64,000 bases of DNA. Origin: a bacterium. GTDB taxonomy: Bacteria > Planctomycetota > Planctomycetia > Pirellulales > Pirellulaceae. A model generated the notes under the pieces. The model was not told where the DNA came from, did not search any database, and was given only the letters and a program-made list of their open reading frames with translations. Every line of letters begins with the position of its first letter. Position 1 is the first letter of the stretch. This document shows positions 18,254 through 27,524 of the stretch, piece after piece. The position numbers and the translations under genes were made by a program. The stretch is taken from assembly GCA_030430075.1 (NCBI GenBank), contig JAUIGN010000015.1, forward strand, positions 1 through 64,000. Reading direction: 5' to 3'.

Positions 18254-19711
18254 ATGCACCGCCCATTGAGTTTCCTCGGACTGGCTCTTTTCCTCTCGGT
18301 CGTGACGATCACCACGTCACGCGCTGCGTCGCCGTTGGCCGACGCCGTCGAGGTGCAAGACCGGCCGGCCATTCGCGCATTGCTGGCCGACAAGGCGGAC
18401 GTTAACGCGCGCCAGGCTGATGGGATGACGGCTCTTCACTGGGCCGTTTGGCACGACGACCACGGGCTGGCAACGCGGCTGGTAACTGCCGGGTCAGATG
18501 TCGACGCCGTCACGCGCTACGGGGTCTCTGCACTCACGATTGCCTGCCAGAACGGCAGCGGCCCCATCGTTCGCTTGCTGCTCGATTCGGGCGCCGATCC
18601 GAAGATTGCCCTCCGCGGTGGCGAGACGGCCTTGATGACGGCAGCACGGACGGGCAAGGCCGAACCGGTCCGCGCATTGCTGGCTCACGGCGCAGACGTT
18701 GACGCCAAAGAACGGCGCGGGCAAACCGCCATCATGTGGGCAGCGGCGGAGGGCCATACGGAGGTCGTCGACGTCTTGATCGACGCCGGGGCGGACTTCC
18801 GGACACCGCTCAAGTCCGGCTTCACACCGTTGTTCTTCGCGGTTCGAGCGGGCCATACCGGCGTGGCACTTCGCCTGCTGGCTGCGGGGATCGACGTCAA
18901 TGACGTCATGCAGATCGAAAAGCGTTCCGGCCAGGGGCCGCGCCGCGGTACCAGCCCGCTGATGCTGGCCGTGGAAAACGGGCACCTGGAAACGGCGGTG
19001 GCCTTGGTTGAAGCTGGGGCCAATCCTCGCGATCAGCGCTGCGGATTCTCGGTACTTCACGCGATCACCTGGGTGCGCAAACCACTGCGGGGCGACGGCG
19101 ACCCGCCCCCGATCGGGTCGGGCAACCTGAGTAGCCTGGATTTTGTGCGGAAGTTTGTCGAGTACGGTGTCGACGTCAACGTCCGTCATGGAAAACACCG
19201 GGTCGGCGGCGGTCGCTTGAACCGGACCGAGGCCACACCGTTTCTGCTCGCCGCAGAAGCCGCCGACCTACCATTGATGCGGTTGCTGCTCGATCTGGGT
19301 GCGGATCCACGACGACCCAACGCGGAAAACTGCACGCCCCTGTTGGCGGCAGCAGGCGTCGGAATATTGGGTAACGGCGATGAAGCGGCGGGGACGGAGG
19401 ACGAGGTTGTCGCCACCGTCGGCATGCTCCTAGATCTGGGATGTGACGTGAATGCCGTTGATGACAACGGCAATTCGGCCATGCACGGCGCGGCGTACAA
19501 AAGCTATCCGAAGCTGGTCCGTTTCCTGGCGGACCAGGGGGCGGACATTTCGGTGTGGAACCGCCCGAACAAGTATCGCTGGACGCCGCTGCAGATTGCG
19601 CAAGGGCACCGGCCGGGCAACTTCCGTCCCTCGGCGGCGACCACCGCGGCAATCGAAGAAGTGATGCGGGCGGCGGGAATCGAACCTCCGCAACCGACAC
19701 CTCGAGAATAA
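18254..19711 (+). CDS. exported ankyrin-repeat protein
   Basis: A 485-residue protein with a Sec signal peptide (MHRPLSFLGLALFLSVVTITTSRAA), so likely periplasmic. It has about ten ankyrin repeats with the usual consensus, for example DGMTALHWAVWHDDHGLATR, GQTAIMWAAAEGHTEVVDVL and GNSAMHGAAYKSYPKLVRFL. The repeat region runs from about residue 28 to 470 with two looser inserts (about 225-240 and 275-310). Ankyrin proteins bind partner proteins; no enzymatic domain is visible, so the target is unknown. It is a single gene. Confidence 0.9.
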   Translation: MHRPLSFLGLALFLSVVTITTSRAASPLADAVEVQDRPAIRALLADKADVNARQADGMTALHWAVWHDDHGLATRLVTAGSDVDAVTRYGVSALTIACQNGSGPIVRLLLDSGADPKIALRGGETALMTAARTGKAEPVRALLAHGADVDAKERRGQTAIMWAAAEGHTEVVDVLIDAGADFRTPLKSGFTPLFFAVRAGHTGVALRLLAAGIDVNDVMQIEKRSGQGPRRGTSPLMLAVENGHLETAVALVEAGANPRDQRCGFSVLHAITWVRKPLRGDGDPPPIGSGNLSSLDFVRKFVEYGVDVNVRHGKHRVGGGRLNRTEATPFLLAAEAADLPLMRLLLDLGADPRRPNAENCTPLLAAAGVGILGNGDEAAGTEDEVVATVGMLLDLGCDVNAVDDNGNSAMHGAAYKSYPKLVRFLADQGADISVWNRPNKYRWTPLQIAQGHRPGNFRPSAATTAAIEEVMRAAGIEPPQPTPRE

Positions 19712-19914
19712 CCCCCAGCGGTCGGCCATCTTTCCGACGCCGAAAGGCCCGTTGGTCCTGCAGCGGCATGTCCCCACATCCCGACGCCGGCTATCGCGGT
19801 GCCCCCGAGCCCGCCTGGCGCTTCTCCGGCACACGGCCCCGAGCAGGTGTGGATCACGGTGCGGGGAGCCGATATGCTGGTCCGAGGATCGAACCCACAC
19901 AGGAGAATACCACG

Positions 19915-20286
19915 ATGGAATTAGGCGCATTTTCAATCAGCCTGGCCGTCAAGGATCTGGAAGCATCACGCGCCTTTTACGCCAAATTCGGATTTGAAGT
20001 CGTCGGTGGCGACGCCTCGCAGAATTGGCTGATCATGCGGAACGGCGACCACAACATCGGCCTCTTCCAGGGGATGTTCGAGAAGAACATCTTGACGTTC
20101 AATCCCGGCTGGAACCAGCAGGCTGAGACCGTGGATGGCTTTACCGACATCCGTGAACTGCAGCGCCGCCTCAAGGCGGAAGGTGTCGAACTGACGACGG
20201 AGGCGGATGAATCGACGACCGGCCCCGCGTCCTTCGCGGTGCTCGACCCCGACGGCAACCCGGTGCTGGTGGATCAGCATGTGTGA
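19915..20286 (+). CDS. VOC-family (glyoxalase/bleomycin-resistance-like) protein
   Basis: A small cytoplasmic protein of 123 residues, one VOC module with paired beta-alpha-beta-beta-beta units: FSISLAVKDLEASRAFYAKF at the start, LIMRNGDHNIGLFQG in the middle and FAVLDPDGNPVLVDQH at the end. Members are metal-dependent lyases, dioxygenases or drug-binding proteins, and the substrate cannot be told from sequence. AGGAG at 19901-19905 lies nine bases before the ATG at 19915; a longer in-frame extension back to 19555 is not coding. Confidence 0.9.
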   Translation: MELGAFSISLAVKDLEASRAFYAKFGFEVVGGDASQNWLIMRNGDHNIGLFQGMFEKNILTFNPGWNQQAETVDGFTDIRELQRRLKAEGVELTTEADESTTGPASFAVLDPDGNPVLVDQHV

Positions 20287-20419
20287 ACGAGCGACGTCCC
20301 TCCCGGTCGACCTTTGTCCGTTCAGCGAAGCCGTGGTGAAGGCGTGGTCCGGGCGACGTCCCTCGCGTGTCGACAGTGGCCGGCGAGCGGCCTCCAGGTG
20401 ACCGACGGGCGGCAAGGCC

Positions 20420-22615
20420 ATGACCAGTGAAACGCTGAGCGGTTCCATTGAACGGGTCACGTTCCACAACGTGGAGAATGGCTTCGCCGTTCTCCGGGTC
20501 AAGGTCCGGGGGCACGCCGACCTGGTAACGGTTGTCGGGAATGCGACGTCGGTCACGGCGGGCGAATACTGCACGGCAACCGGCCACTGGATCATCGACC
20601 GACAACACGGCCGTCAGTTCAAGGCAGCGGAACTGACCACCACGCACCCCGCCTCGGCCGAAGGGATCGTGCGCTACCTGGCCGCAGGCTCGATCCGCGG
20701 GATCGGCCCCAAACTTGCCGAGAAAATCGTCGGCGTGCATGGCGAGAAAACCTTGGAGGTCTTCGAGCACTCGCCCGACTTCCTGCTCCATATTCGCGGA
20801 ATCGGACCGGCCCGCGTCGAGCGGATTCGTACGAGCTGGCGAGAGCAAAAGGAAGTCCGCAAGATCATGCTCTTCCTGTCCGAGCATGCCATCACCGCCG
20901 GACGCGCCGTCCGCATCTACCGAACGTATGGGCAGGAATCGATTGCCAAGATCAAGGCCAACCCGTACCAGCTGGCCAGTGACATCCGGGGGATCGGGTT
21001 CAAGACGGCCGACGAGCTGGCCGCCACGTTGGGGATCGACAAGAACAGCCCCGCGCGGGCACGCGCGGCCGTCCGCTACAGCCTTCAGGAACTGGCCGGC
21101 CAGGGCCACTGTGGCTACCCGGAAACAGAGGTCGTCCGGCATACGACCGAACTGGTCGACATCGACCAATCGATTGTCGAAGACGCGGTGGTCAGCGTCG
21201 TCGGCGACGGCGACGTAATTCGCGAACTGATTGACGGCGTCCCGTGGCTGTTTCTGACCCCCTTGCATCGCGCCGAAGTGGGGCTCGCCCAGTCCGTGCA
21301 CCGGATCACCTCCGGCGCGCCTCACCCGCTCCCCGCAATCGATCTGAAGAAGGCGCTGGACTGGGTCGAGCAGCGGCTTGAGATCCAACTGGCAGCCGGA
21401 CAGCAGGAGGCGATACGCCAGGCTTGCCGGCACAAGCTGGTGGTGATTACCGGCGGACCGGGTGTCGGCAAGACAACCCTGGTTCGCAGCATCCTGGAGA
21501 TTTTCTCCGCCAAGAAGATGAAGTGCGTGCTGGCGGCACCGACCGGCCGCGCCGCCAAGCGGTTGGCGGAAACGACCGAGCGGACGGCCAAGACCATTCA
21601 CCGCCTGCTGGAATTCGATCCGGCGACCGGCGACTTCAAACGGAACCAGCAACGGCCTCTCGCCGGTGACCTGTTCGTGCTCGATGAGACCTCAATGGTC
21701 GATGTGGTTCTCGGCCATCAGTTCCTGCGGGCCGTTCCGAGCGAAGCCTGTGTGATCCTGGTTGGCGATGCCGACCAACTCCCATCGGTCGGCCCCGGCG
21801 CGGTCCTGGCCGAAATGATCGCCTCGGATGTCGTACCCGTGGCCCGGCTGACCGAAATCTTCCGCCAGGCCCGCGAGAGCCGGATTATCACGGCCGCCTA
21901 TGCCGTCAACCAGGGAGCGATGCCCGACGTCTCTCCAGTCGCCGAGTTAACCGACTTCTATGTGGTTGAAACCAATGAGCCAGAAGCGATCCAGGAGATG
22001 ATCGTGAAGCTCATTCAGGACCGGATTCCCGACCGCTTCGGATTCGACCCCCGGACCGACATCCAGGTCCTGACCCCCATGAATCGATCGCTGCTGGGCG
22101 CCAGGCACCTCAACCAGGTCCTGCAGCAGGTCTTGAATCCGGCCACCTCGCGGCCCGAAGTGGAGCGGTTCGGTTGGACGTTCCGGATCGGTGACCGCGT
22201 GATCCAGACGACCAACAACTACAACCGCGATGTATTCAATGGTGACCTGGGGCACGTGGAGAAGATCAACCGCGTCGAACAGGTCGTCACGATCAACTTC
22301 GAAGGTCGGGCTGTGGACTACGACTTCGCCGATCTTGACGAACTGGCGTTGGCGTACGTGTTGTCGATTCATAAGAGCCAGGGATCGGAATTCCCCTGCG
22401 TGATCATCCCCATTCATACGCAGCACTACTTGATGCTCAAGCGAAACCTGCTGTACACGGCGGTGACGCGGGGAAAGCAACTGGTGATGCTGGTCGGCAC
22501 CAAGAAAGCGCTCGGGATGGCGGTCCGTCGCCAGGAGAGCGGCGAACGCTACACGGCATTGAGCAAGCGGCTGCGGGAATTGCGCCCGGCAGGCGGCGGG
22601 TCGCCGGTCAGGTAG
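20420..22615 (+). CDS. recD2: RecD2-type ATP-dependent DNA helicase
   Basis: A 731-residue SF1B helicase of the RecD2 group, found in bacteria without a RecBCD partner. It unwinds DNA 5' to 3' and is linked to repair and replication-fork processing. An N-terminal OB-like part (about 1-75) is followed by helix-hairpin-helix repeats (SIRGIGPKLAEKI, IRGIGPARVERI, IRGIGFKTADEL). Then come Walker A GGPGVGKTT (about 345-353), Walker B LFVLDETSMVD, GDADQLPSVGPG, LTEIFRQA and the C-terminal IHKSQGSEFP and YTAVTRGK motifs. Length and motif order match RecD2 well. The convergent hydrolase gene ends 28 bp downstream. Confidence 0.96.
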   Translation: MTSETLSGSIERVTFHNVENGFAVLRVKVRGHADLVTVVGNATSVTAGEYCTATGHWIIDRQHGRQFKAAELTTTHPASAEGIVRYLAAGSIRGIGPKLAEKIVGVHGEKTLEVFEHSPDFLLHIRGIGPARVERIRTSWREQKEVRKIMLFLSEHAITAGRAVRIYRTYGQESIAKIKANPYQLASDIRGIGFKTADELAATLGIDKNSPARARAAVRYSLQELAGQGHCGYPETEVVRHTTELVDIDQSIVEDAVVSVVGDGDVIRELIDGVPWLFLTPLHRAEVGLAQSVHRITSGAPHPLPAIDLKKALDWVEQRLEIQLAAGQQEAIRQACRHKLVVITGGPGVGKTTLVRSILEIFSAKKMKCVLAAPTGRAAKRLAETTERTAKTIHRLLEFDPATGDFKRNQQRPLAGDLFVLDETSMVDVVLGHQFLRAVPSEACVILVGDADQLPSVGPGAVLAEMIASDVVPVARLTEIFRQARESRIITAAYAVNQGAMPDVSPVAELTDFYVVETNEPEAIQEMIVKLIQDRIPDRFGFDPRTDIQVLTPMNRSLLGARHLNQVLQQVLNPATSRPEVERFGWTFRIGDRVIQTTNNYNRDVFNGDLGHVEKINRVEQVVTINFEGRAVDYDFADLDELALAYVLSIHKSQGSEFPCVIIPIHTQHYLMLKRNLLYTAVTRGKQLVMLVGTKKALGMAVRRQESGERYTALSKRLRELRPAGGGSPVR

Positions 22616-22643
22616 CCGCCCGCGTCGCGAACGATGCGCGCTC

Positions 22644-23414
22644 TTAGGGACACCAGGCGGCGACGAATTCCCGAATCGCCCCAAAGTAGGCATCCCCGTT
22701 CCATGCCATGATCGAATTGTGATCGCCGCGAGCAAATCGTAGCAGTCGTTTCTGAGAGCTGGCCGCCCAAGCCAGATTCCGCTCGGCGTGCGAAATATCG
22801 ATCAGGCCGTCATGCTCCGTGTGCATCAGCAAGAGGGGCCCCGTGTAGGCCGACAGCTTCTTGTGGTGATCGAAGTACCGTTTGACTTCGTCCAGCACCT
22901 GGCGCTCCGCGATGCCGGCAGCCGCCAGGTCGGCGTAGGCCAAGAACCGTTCGGCCGGATCCGCAATCCCGCTTTCAATCATCAGTCCGGCGATCTCCGG
23001 CAGCCGATGCGCCAACTCGATGGCGTACAGCGAGCCGATCGAACGGCCGAAGGCGATCGCCTTCTCCGGGGAGATCTTGGCAGCGGCCAGTGCTGCCTGC
23101 CCGTCACCCAGCATGGCAACCAGTTGGGCCTTCCCTGTCGACGCGCCGTACTCACGGTATTCGACGAACAGCGAGTTCAGGCCGATTTCCGCCAGCCGGT
23201 CCGCCATGTGCGGCAGATAGTCCGCGACCGCTTCACCGTTGCCGTGAAAATGGACCAGCGTATACGCCTGGTCGGAGACGATCCGGCGTGCGCAGGCCAG
23301 CGCTCCGCCGGGGACGTCAACCCAGAAGGGATCCGCAACTCGGCGCGGCTGCGGGAACAGGTAGCAACCGCTGACGGCCAGTGTGTCGAGCTGGACGGGG
23401 AGATCGTTCGCCAT
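22644..23414 (-). CDS. alpha/beta hydrolase
   Basis: A 256-residue alpha/beta-hydrolase-fold enzyme, probably cytoplasmic since there is no signal peptide. The oxyanion-side motif is VHFHGNGEAVADY, the nucleophile elbow is GRSIGS (about residue 134), the acid is the aspartate in HTEHDGLID and the base is the histidine in GDHNSIM. It resembles the YqkD/FrsA-like serine esterase group (YREYGASTGK loop), but the substrate is unknown. It is divergent from lepA and convergent with recD2. Confidence 0.85.
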   Translation of the reverse strand: MANDLPVQLDTLAVSGCYLFPQPRRVADPFWVDVPGGALACARRIVSDQAYTLVHFHGNGEAVADYLPHMADRLAEIGLNSLFVEYREYGASTGKAQLVAMLGDGQAALAAAKISPEKAIAFGRSIGSLYAIELAHRLPEIAGLMIESGIADPAERFLAYADLAAAGIAERQVLDEVKRYFDHHKKLSAYTGPLLLMHTEHDGLIDISHAERNLAWAASSQKRLLRFARGDHNSIMAWNGDAYFGAIREFVAAWCP

Positions 23415-23818
23415 GGCTCACCGCTCCTCACCAGGTGTGATTGAAAGTCGGCCCCCTTGTCATGCCCCATACATGAACGGCCTGCCGATCGGCCGTACCA
23501 GGGCGACCAGCGAACTTGCACAACCGGGCATCCGACGACCGGGTTGCCGCTGGTTGCCATGGGAGGCGATTTCGGCGCGACGGTCACCACGAGGAGCGTA
23601 CACCAAGACGGCGCCCGACGCACGCCTTCTCCCACCGTCGCCGGCGTTCGCGGCATCGATTCCGGCCGGCCTTTCACCCCCAGGCCAGGCCGGTGGACCG
23701 GCTGAACGTCCCTGTCCGGTTCGCGACGGATGAACTAAGATTGGAGAGTTTGCAGGCACGATCCGGCGCGGCGGCCGGCGAGCCGTCGTACCACCTTCGA
23801 TCCTACCGAATCGCACGC
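23415..23818. other. 404-bp gap between the hydrolase gene and lepA
   Basis: The lepA reading frame stays open back to 23516, but nothing before 23819 resembles EF-4 and the upstream peptide is Arg/Pro-rich filler. The gap holds the promoters of both divergent genes; no clear boxes or repeats were identified. Confidence 0.5.
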
Positions 23819-25615
23819 ATGCAACAGATCCGAAATTTCTGCATCATTGCCCACATTGATCACGGCAAATCAACGCTGGCGGACCGGCTGATCCAGGCCT
23901 GCGGCGGTGTGACGCAGCGCGAATTCCACGACCAGATGCTCGATTCGATGGATATCGAGCGGGAGCGCGGGATCACGATCAAGAGCAACACCATCACGCT
24001 CGAATACCGCGCCGCGGACGGTCAGGACTACCTCCTGAATCTGATCGACACACCCGGCCACGTCGACTTTTCGCACGAGGTGCGCCGCTCGCTGATGGCA
24101 TGTGAAGGTGCCCTGGTCGTCGTGGATGCCTCGCAAGGTGTGGAAGCCCAGACGGTGGCCAACCTGTACCTGGCGTTGGAGCACGACCTGGAAATGCTGC
24201 CGGTGATCAACAAGATCGACTTGCCGTCGGCCGATGTCGATCGGGTACGGGAAGAGATTGATGCGGAACTGGGCCTGGATCCATTCGCGGCACTGCCGGT
24301 CTCTGCCAAGACGGGCGCCGGCATCGATGCCGTCCTCGAGGGGCTGGTAGCCCAGTTGCCGCCGCCAACAGGTGACCCCAAGGCGCCCCTCAAAGCGTTG
24401 GTCTTCGATGCGCATTTCGACAAATATCGTGGCGTCATTCTGCAGATTCGCGTGATGGATGGAACGCTCAAGCCGCGGGACACAATCCACTTCATGCACG
24501 CCGACCGTGATTTCACGGTTGACGAGCTGGGCTACAACCAACTGCAATTGAATCCCAAAAAGCAACTCAGCGCGGGCGAGGTGGGCTACGTCGTGGCCGG
24601 TGTCAAGAGCGTGCAGGACATCGAGATCGGTGACACGATCACGCTTGCCGATCGCCCGGCGGCTGAGCCGATTCCCGGCTATCAGGAGGCCAAACAGGTT
24701 GTCTTCTCGTCGATTTACCCGATGAGCACCGACCAGTACCAGGATCTCACCAAGGCGCTGGACAAACTGGCCATCAACGACGCGGCGCTGACCTACGAAA
24801 AAGACAGCTCCGCGGCGCTCGGCTTCGGTTTTCGTTGTGGGTTCCTGGGCTTGTTGCACCTGGACGTGATCCAAGAGCGTTTGCAACGCGAATTCGATAT
24901 CGGCCTGGTGATCTCTGCCCCTTCCGTGCAATACAAGTTGACGCTCAAAGACGGCACGACGGTCGAGGTCGACAATCCCAGCTACTGGCCCGATCCGATG
25001 AAGATCGAATCGGCGACGGAACCGTACATCAAGGCCTCCATCCTGACTCCCGACGAGTACGTGGGGCCGGTGATGGAGTTGTGCCGTGAACACCGCTCGG
25101 ACAGCCAGACGATGAATTACCTGTCAGCGGGTCGAGTTGAAGTGACCAGCGAAATGCCGCTCGGCGAGGTTCTCTTCGACTTCTACGGAAAACTCAAGAT
25201 GATCACGCGTGGTTACGGTTCGTTTGACTACGTGCCGATCGAGTACCGAGATACCGACGTCGTGAAGGTCGATATCCTGGTCAACAAGGAACCGGTCGAC
25301 ACCCTTTCCTACCTGGTTTACCGGGACAAGGCACGGACGCGGGCACTGCACTACTGCGAACGTCTGGCGAAAGAGATTCCCCGTCACCAGTTCAAGATCC
25401 CGGTCCAGGGAGTGATCGGCGGCACGGTGATTGCCCGTTCGACGATTCAGCCCTACCGCAAGGACGTCACGGAGAAACTGTACGGCGGCGATGTCACGCG
25501 GAAGAAGAAGCTGCTTGAGAAACAAAAGAAGGGGAAGGCAAAAATGAAGCAGTTTGGCAGCGTCAACATTCCACAAAAGGCGTTCGTGTCGGTGCTCCGA
25601 GCCGACGAGGACTAG
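23819..25615 (+). CDS. lepA: elongation factor 4 (LepA), GTPase
   Basis: EF-4/LepA is a ribosome-associated GTPase acting in translation (back-translocation or initiation quality). The 598-residue protein is full length for the family. Seen: G1 AHIDHGKSTLADRL (about 11-24), RERGITIKS, G3 DTPGHVDFSHEV, G4 NKIDLPSADVD, EF-G-like domains II, III and V, and the LepA-specific C-terminal domain with DVTRKKKLLEKQKKGKAKMK and RPNPQKAF-like NIPQKAFVSVLR. The start is the ATG at 23819 (MQQIRNFCIIAH), where the family begins. Confidence 0.98.
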   Translation: MQQIRNFCIIAHIDHGKSTLADRLIQACGGVTQREFHDQMLDSMDIERERGITIKSNTITLEYRAADGQDYLLNLIDTPGHVDFSHEVRRSLMACEGALVVVDASQGVEAQTVANLYLALEHDLEMLPVINKIDLPSADVDRVREEIDAELGLDPFAALPVSAKTGAGIDAVLEGLVAQLPPPTGDPKAPLKALVFDAHFDKYRGVILQIRVMDGTLKPRDTIHFMHADRDFTVDELGYNQLQLNPKKQLSAGEVGYVVAGVKSVQDIEIGDTITLADRPAAEPIPGYQEAKQVVFSSIYPMSTDQYQDLTKALDKLAINDAALTYEKDSSAALGFGFRCGFLGLLHLDVIQERLQREFDIGLVISAPSVQYKLTLKDGTTVEVDNPSYWPDPMKIESATEPYIKASILTPDEYVGPVMELCREHRSDSQTMNYLSAGRVEVTSEMPLGEVLFDFYGKLKMITRGYGSFDYVPIEYRDTDVVKVDILVNKEPVDTLSYLVYRDKARTRALHYCERLAKEIPRHQFKIPVQGVIGGTVIARSTIQPYRKDVTEKLYGGDVTRKKKLLEKQKKGKAKMKQFGSVNIPQKAFVSVLRADED

Positions 25616-25730
25616 CGAGTCAGGGCCTGGCGTCCATCACGGGCTGCCGCTCGCGAGCTGTTCATCCGCTCCCGGTCGTCGCAACCAAGTGACTCAACAT
25701 GAACGGCTTCGGCACGCGTCACCCACCGCT

Positions 25731-25780
25731 GCTCGGCGCGGGTCTCCGACCCCACCGAAACGGCTGACCGAAGGTCTCCC
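25731..25780 (+). repeat. 50-bp GGTCTC-rich dispersed element, copy 3
   Basis: Same element as at 11392-11441 and 13264-13313, in the same orientation. It lies 115 bp after the lepA stop, in the gap before the TAXI gene. Confidence 0.85.
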
Positions 25781-25856
25781 AAACCTTTCTCACCCCATTC
25801 CATTCATACTCGGTTCCGTCGAGAGCAGCGAGAACCGGACGTTAGCGCAGATGACT

Positions 25857-25928
25857 CATCAGCCGTTGGGCGTTAGCCCCGGTTCCGATGACACCAGAGC
25901 ACACCGGACGTCAACGCATTCCGATTGA
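25857..25928 (+). repeat. 72-bp dispersed intergenic repeat, copy 2
   Basis: It pairs with 2356-2427 in length and orientation and begins catcagccgttgggcgttag. About 77 bp separate it from the 50-bp element, so the 457-bp gap after lepA collects two different repeat families. The rest of that gap (25929-26072) shows nothing beyond the likely promoter of the next gene. Confidence 0.75.
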
Positions 25929-26072
25929 GATGCGAGGCACTTTGCCACCAACGATCGCGGCCACGCAAAATTGGCTTTGTGATCACCGGTCCGGCACGGT
26001 ATACCTCCTGATTCCTTGCGACTTTCGCGGCGACTTCGCCTTCGCCGGCCCTCGACCATTGCGAGCTCGATC

Positions 26073-27494
26073 ATGTCCACCACCGCGGAACCACCTCGGC
26101 TGCTGACCGAATTGCGGGAGAGTCGTCGCGACCTCTTCAAGACGGCCGGGCCGGCCCTGCTGGTCGCCATCGTGGGCTTCGCGATTGCGTTCTACTTTGT
26201 CGAGCCGCCGCCGCCGCGAGAAGTGGTGATCGCGGCCGGCCCGGCGGACGGCAACTACCATGCGGCAGCCCAGCGATACGCACGCCTGTTTGCAGAGAAC
26301 GGCGTCACCCTGAAGATTCGCTCGGCGGCGGGATCGGTCGAAAATTATGACCTGCTGCTGACCGACGACTCGGTTCATCTGGCCATCGTTCAAGGTGGTA
26401 CGGCGCCGCACGGGGCGGCGACCGATCAACTCGAAGCGATCGCCACCCTCTACCTGGAACCGGTTTGGGTCTTCTTTCGAGCCGGCGCCGCGGTCGGCCG
26501 ATTGGCGGACTTGCAGGGCATGCGGGTCGCGGTAGGTGAATCGGGAAGCGGCAGTTTCGTCCTGGCAGAATCTCTCCTGGCCGCCAACGGGGTGCGTGCC
26601 GGACGGGAACAGACGGTGTTTGTCCAGGAGTCGGTCCAGAACTCGGTCAGCATGTTGCGTGAGGGGTCGGTGGATGCGGCGATCTTTGTGCTCTCTGCCG
26701 ACTCGCCCCACGTCGCGGGGCTACTTCGCGACGAGTCCATCGAGCTGATGAGTTTCGACCGCAGTCGCGCATACGCTCAGCGATACCCATTCCTGGAGAG
26801 CGTTACGCTGGCCGAAGGTGTAGTCGATCTGGAGCGCAACCTGCCTCGCCACGACGTGGAGCTAATCGCGCCGGCGGCCAACCTGATTGCCACGCACGAG
26901 TTGCACGACGCGCTGATCCCGCTGTTGATCGCGGCGGCGACACAGGTCCACGAACCGGGCGGGCTGGTGACTGAGGCCGGCGAGCAGCCGTCGTTGAGCG
27001 GCGCCGAGTTTCCGCCGAACGCGATCGCGCGGCAGCAATTGAAGGACGGACCGTCTTTCTTTCAGCAATACCTGGGCTTCTGGGCAGCATCCTTGATCGA
27101 TCGGGCGAAGATTCTCCTGCTGCCGCTCGTGCTGCTCATGATCCCGCTGGCAAAGATGGCTCCCCCCGTCTATCGCTGGCGAATCCGCTCGCGAATCTAC
27201 CGCTGGTACGGCCTCTTGCGAGGAATCGACCAGGCCCTTCACGATGGCGACGGTGACCTCCGCGAGATCCGGCATACGTTGGACGGCATCAAGCGAGAGC
27301 TCGAAGACGTCAGCGTCCCGTTGTCGTACATGGAGGAGTTTTACCATCTCCGGCTCCACGTCGACCTGGTCAAACGACAATTGGAGGAGCGGCACGCGTC
27401 ACCCGTCAATCAACCGCACCTGCGCGACGCAACCACGGCGGGCCGAGATGCCCGTTCTCGCTCCGGGCCGCCGGAGAGCGATTTGTCAAGCTGA
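26073..27494 (+). CDS. membrane-anchored TAXI-family solute-binding protein
   Basis: A 473-residue protein. An N-terminal membrane helix (about 24-43, GPALLVAIVGFAIAFYFV) is followed by a periplasmic TAXI-type binding domain of TRAP transporters (about 50-335, starting VVIAAGPADGNYHAAAQRYA and including VAVGESGSGSFVLAESLL and DAAIFVLSADSP). A second membrane helix lies at about 348-366 (AKILLLPLVLLMIPLAKM). A basic, helical cytoplasmic tail ends the protein. Normal TAXI receptors are free in the periplasm and sit next to a TRAP permease. Here the domain is tethered at both ends and no permease is near, so a sensing role is possible (inference). Start at ATG 26073. Confidence 0.85.
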   Translation: MSTTAEPPRLLTELRESRRDLFKTAGPALLVAIVGFAIAFYFVEPPPPREVVIAAGPADGNYHAAAQRYARLFAENGVTLKIRSAAGSVENYDLLLTDDSVHLAIVQGGTAPHGAATDQLEAIATLYLEPVWVFFRAGAAVGRLADLQGMRVAVGESGSGSFVLAESLLAANGVRAGREQTVFVQESVQNSVSMLREGSVDAAIFVLSADSPHVAGLLRDESIELMSFDRSRAYAQRYPFLESVTLAEGVVDLERNLPRHDVELIAPAANLIATHELHDALIPLLIAAATQVHEPGGLVTEAGEQPSLSGAEFPPNAIARQQLKDGPSFFQQYLGFWAASLIDRAKILLLPLVLLMIPLAKMAPPVYRWRIRSRIYRWYGLLRGIDQALHDGDGDLREIRHTLDGIKRELEDVSVPLSYMEEFYHLRLHVDLVKRQLEERHASPVNQPHLRDATTAGRDARSRSGPPESDLSS

Positions 27495-27524
27495 CCATTG
27501 GTCGTGGGCTGCGGCTCCGCCGCC

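Noticed and set aside
24000..25093. Long minus-strand frame antisense to lepA
   Set aside because: A shadow of the lepA coding strand; LepA is unmistakable.
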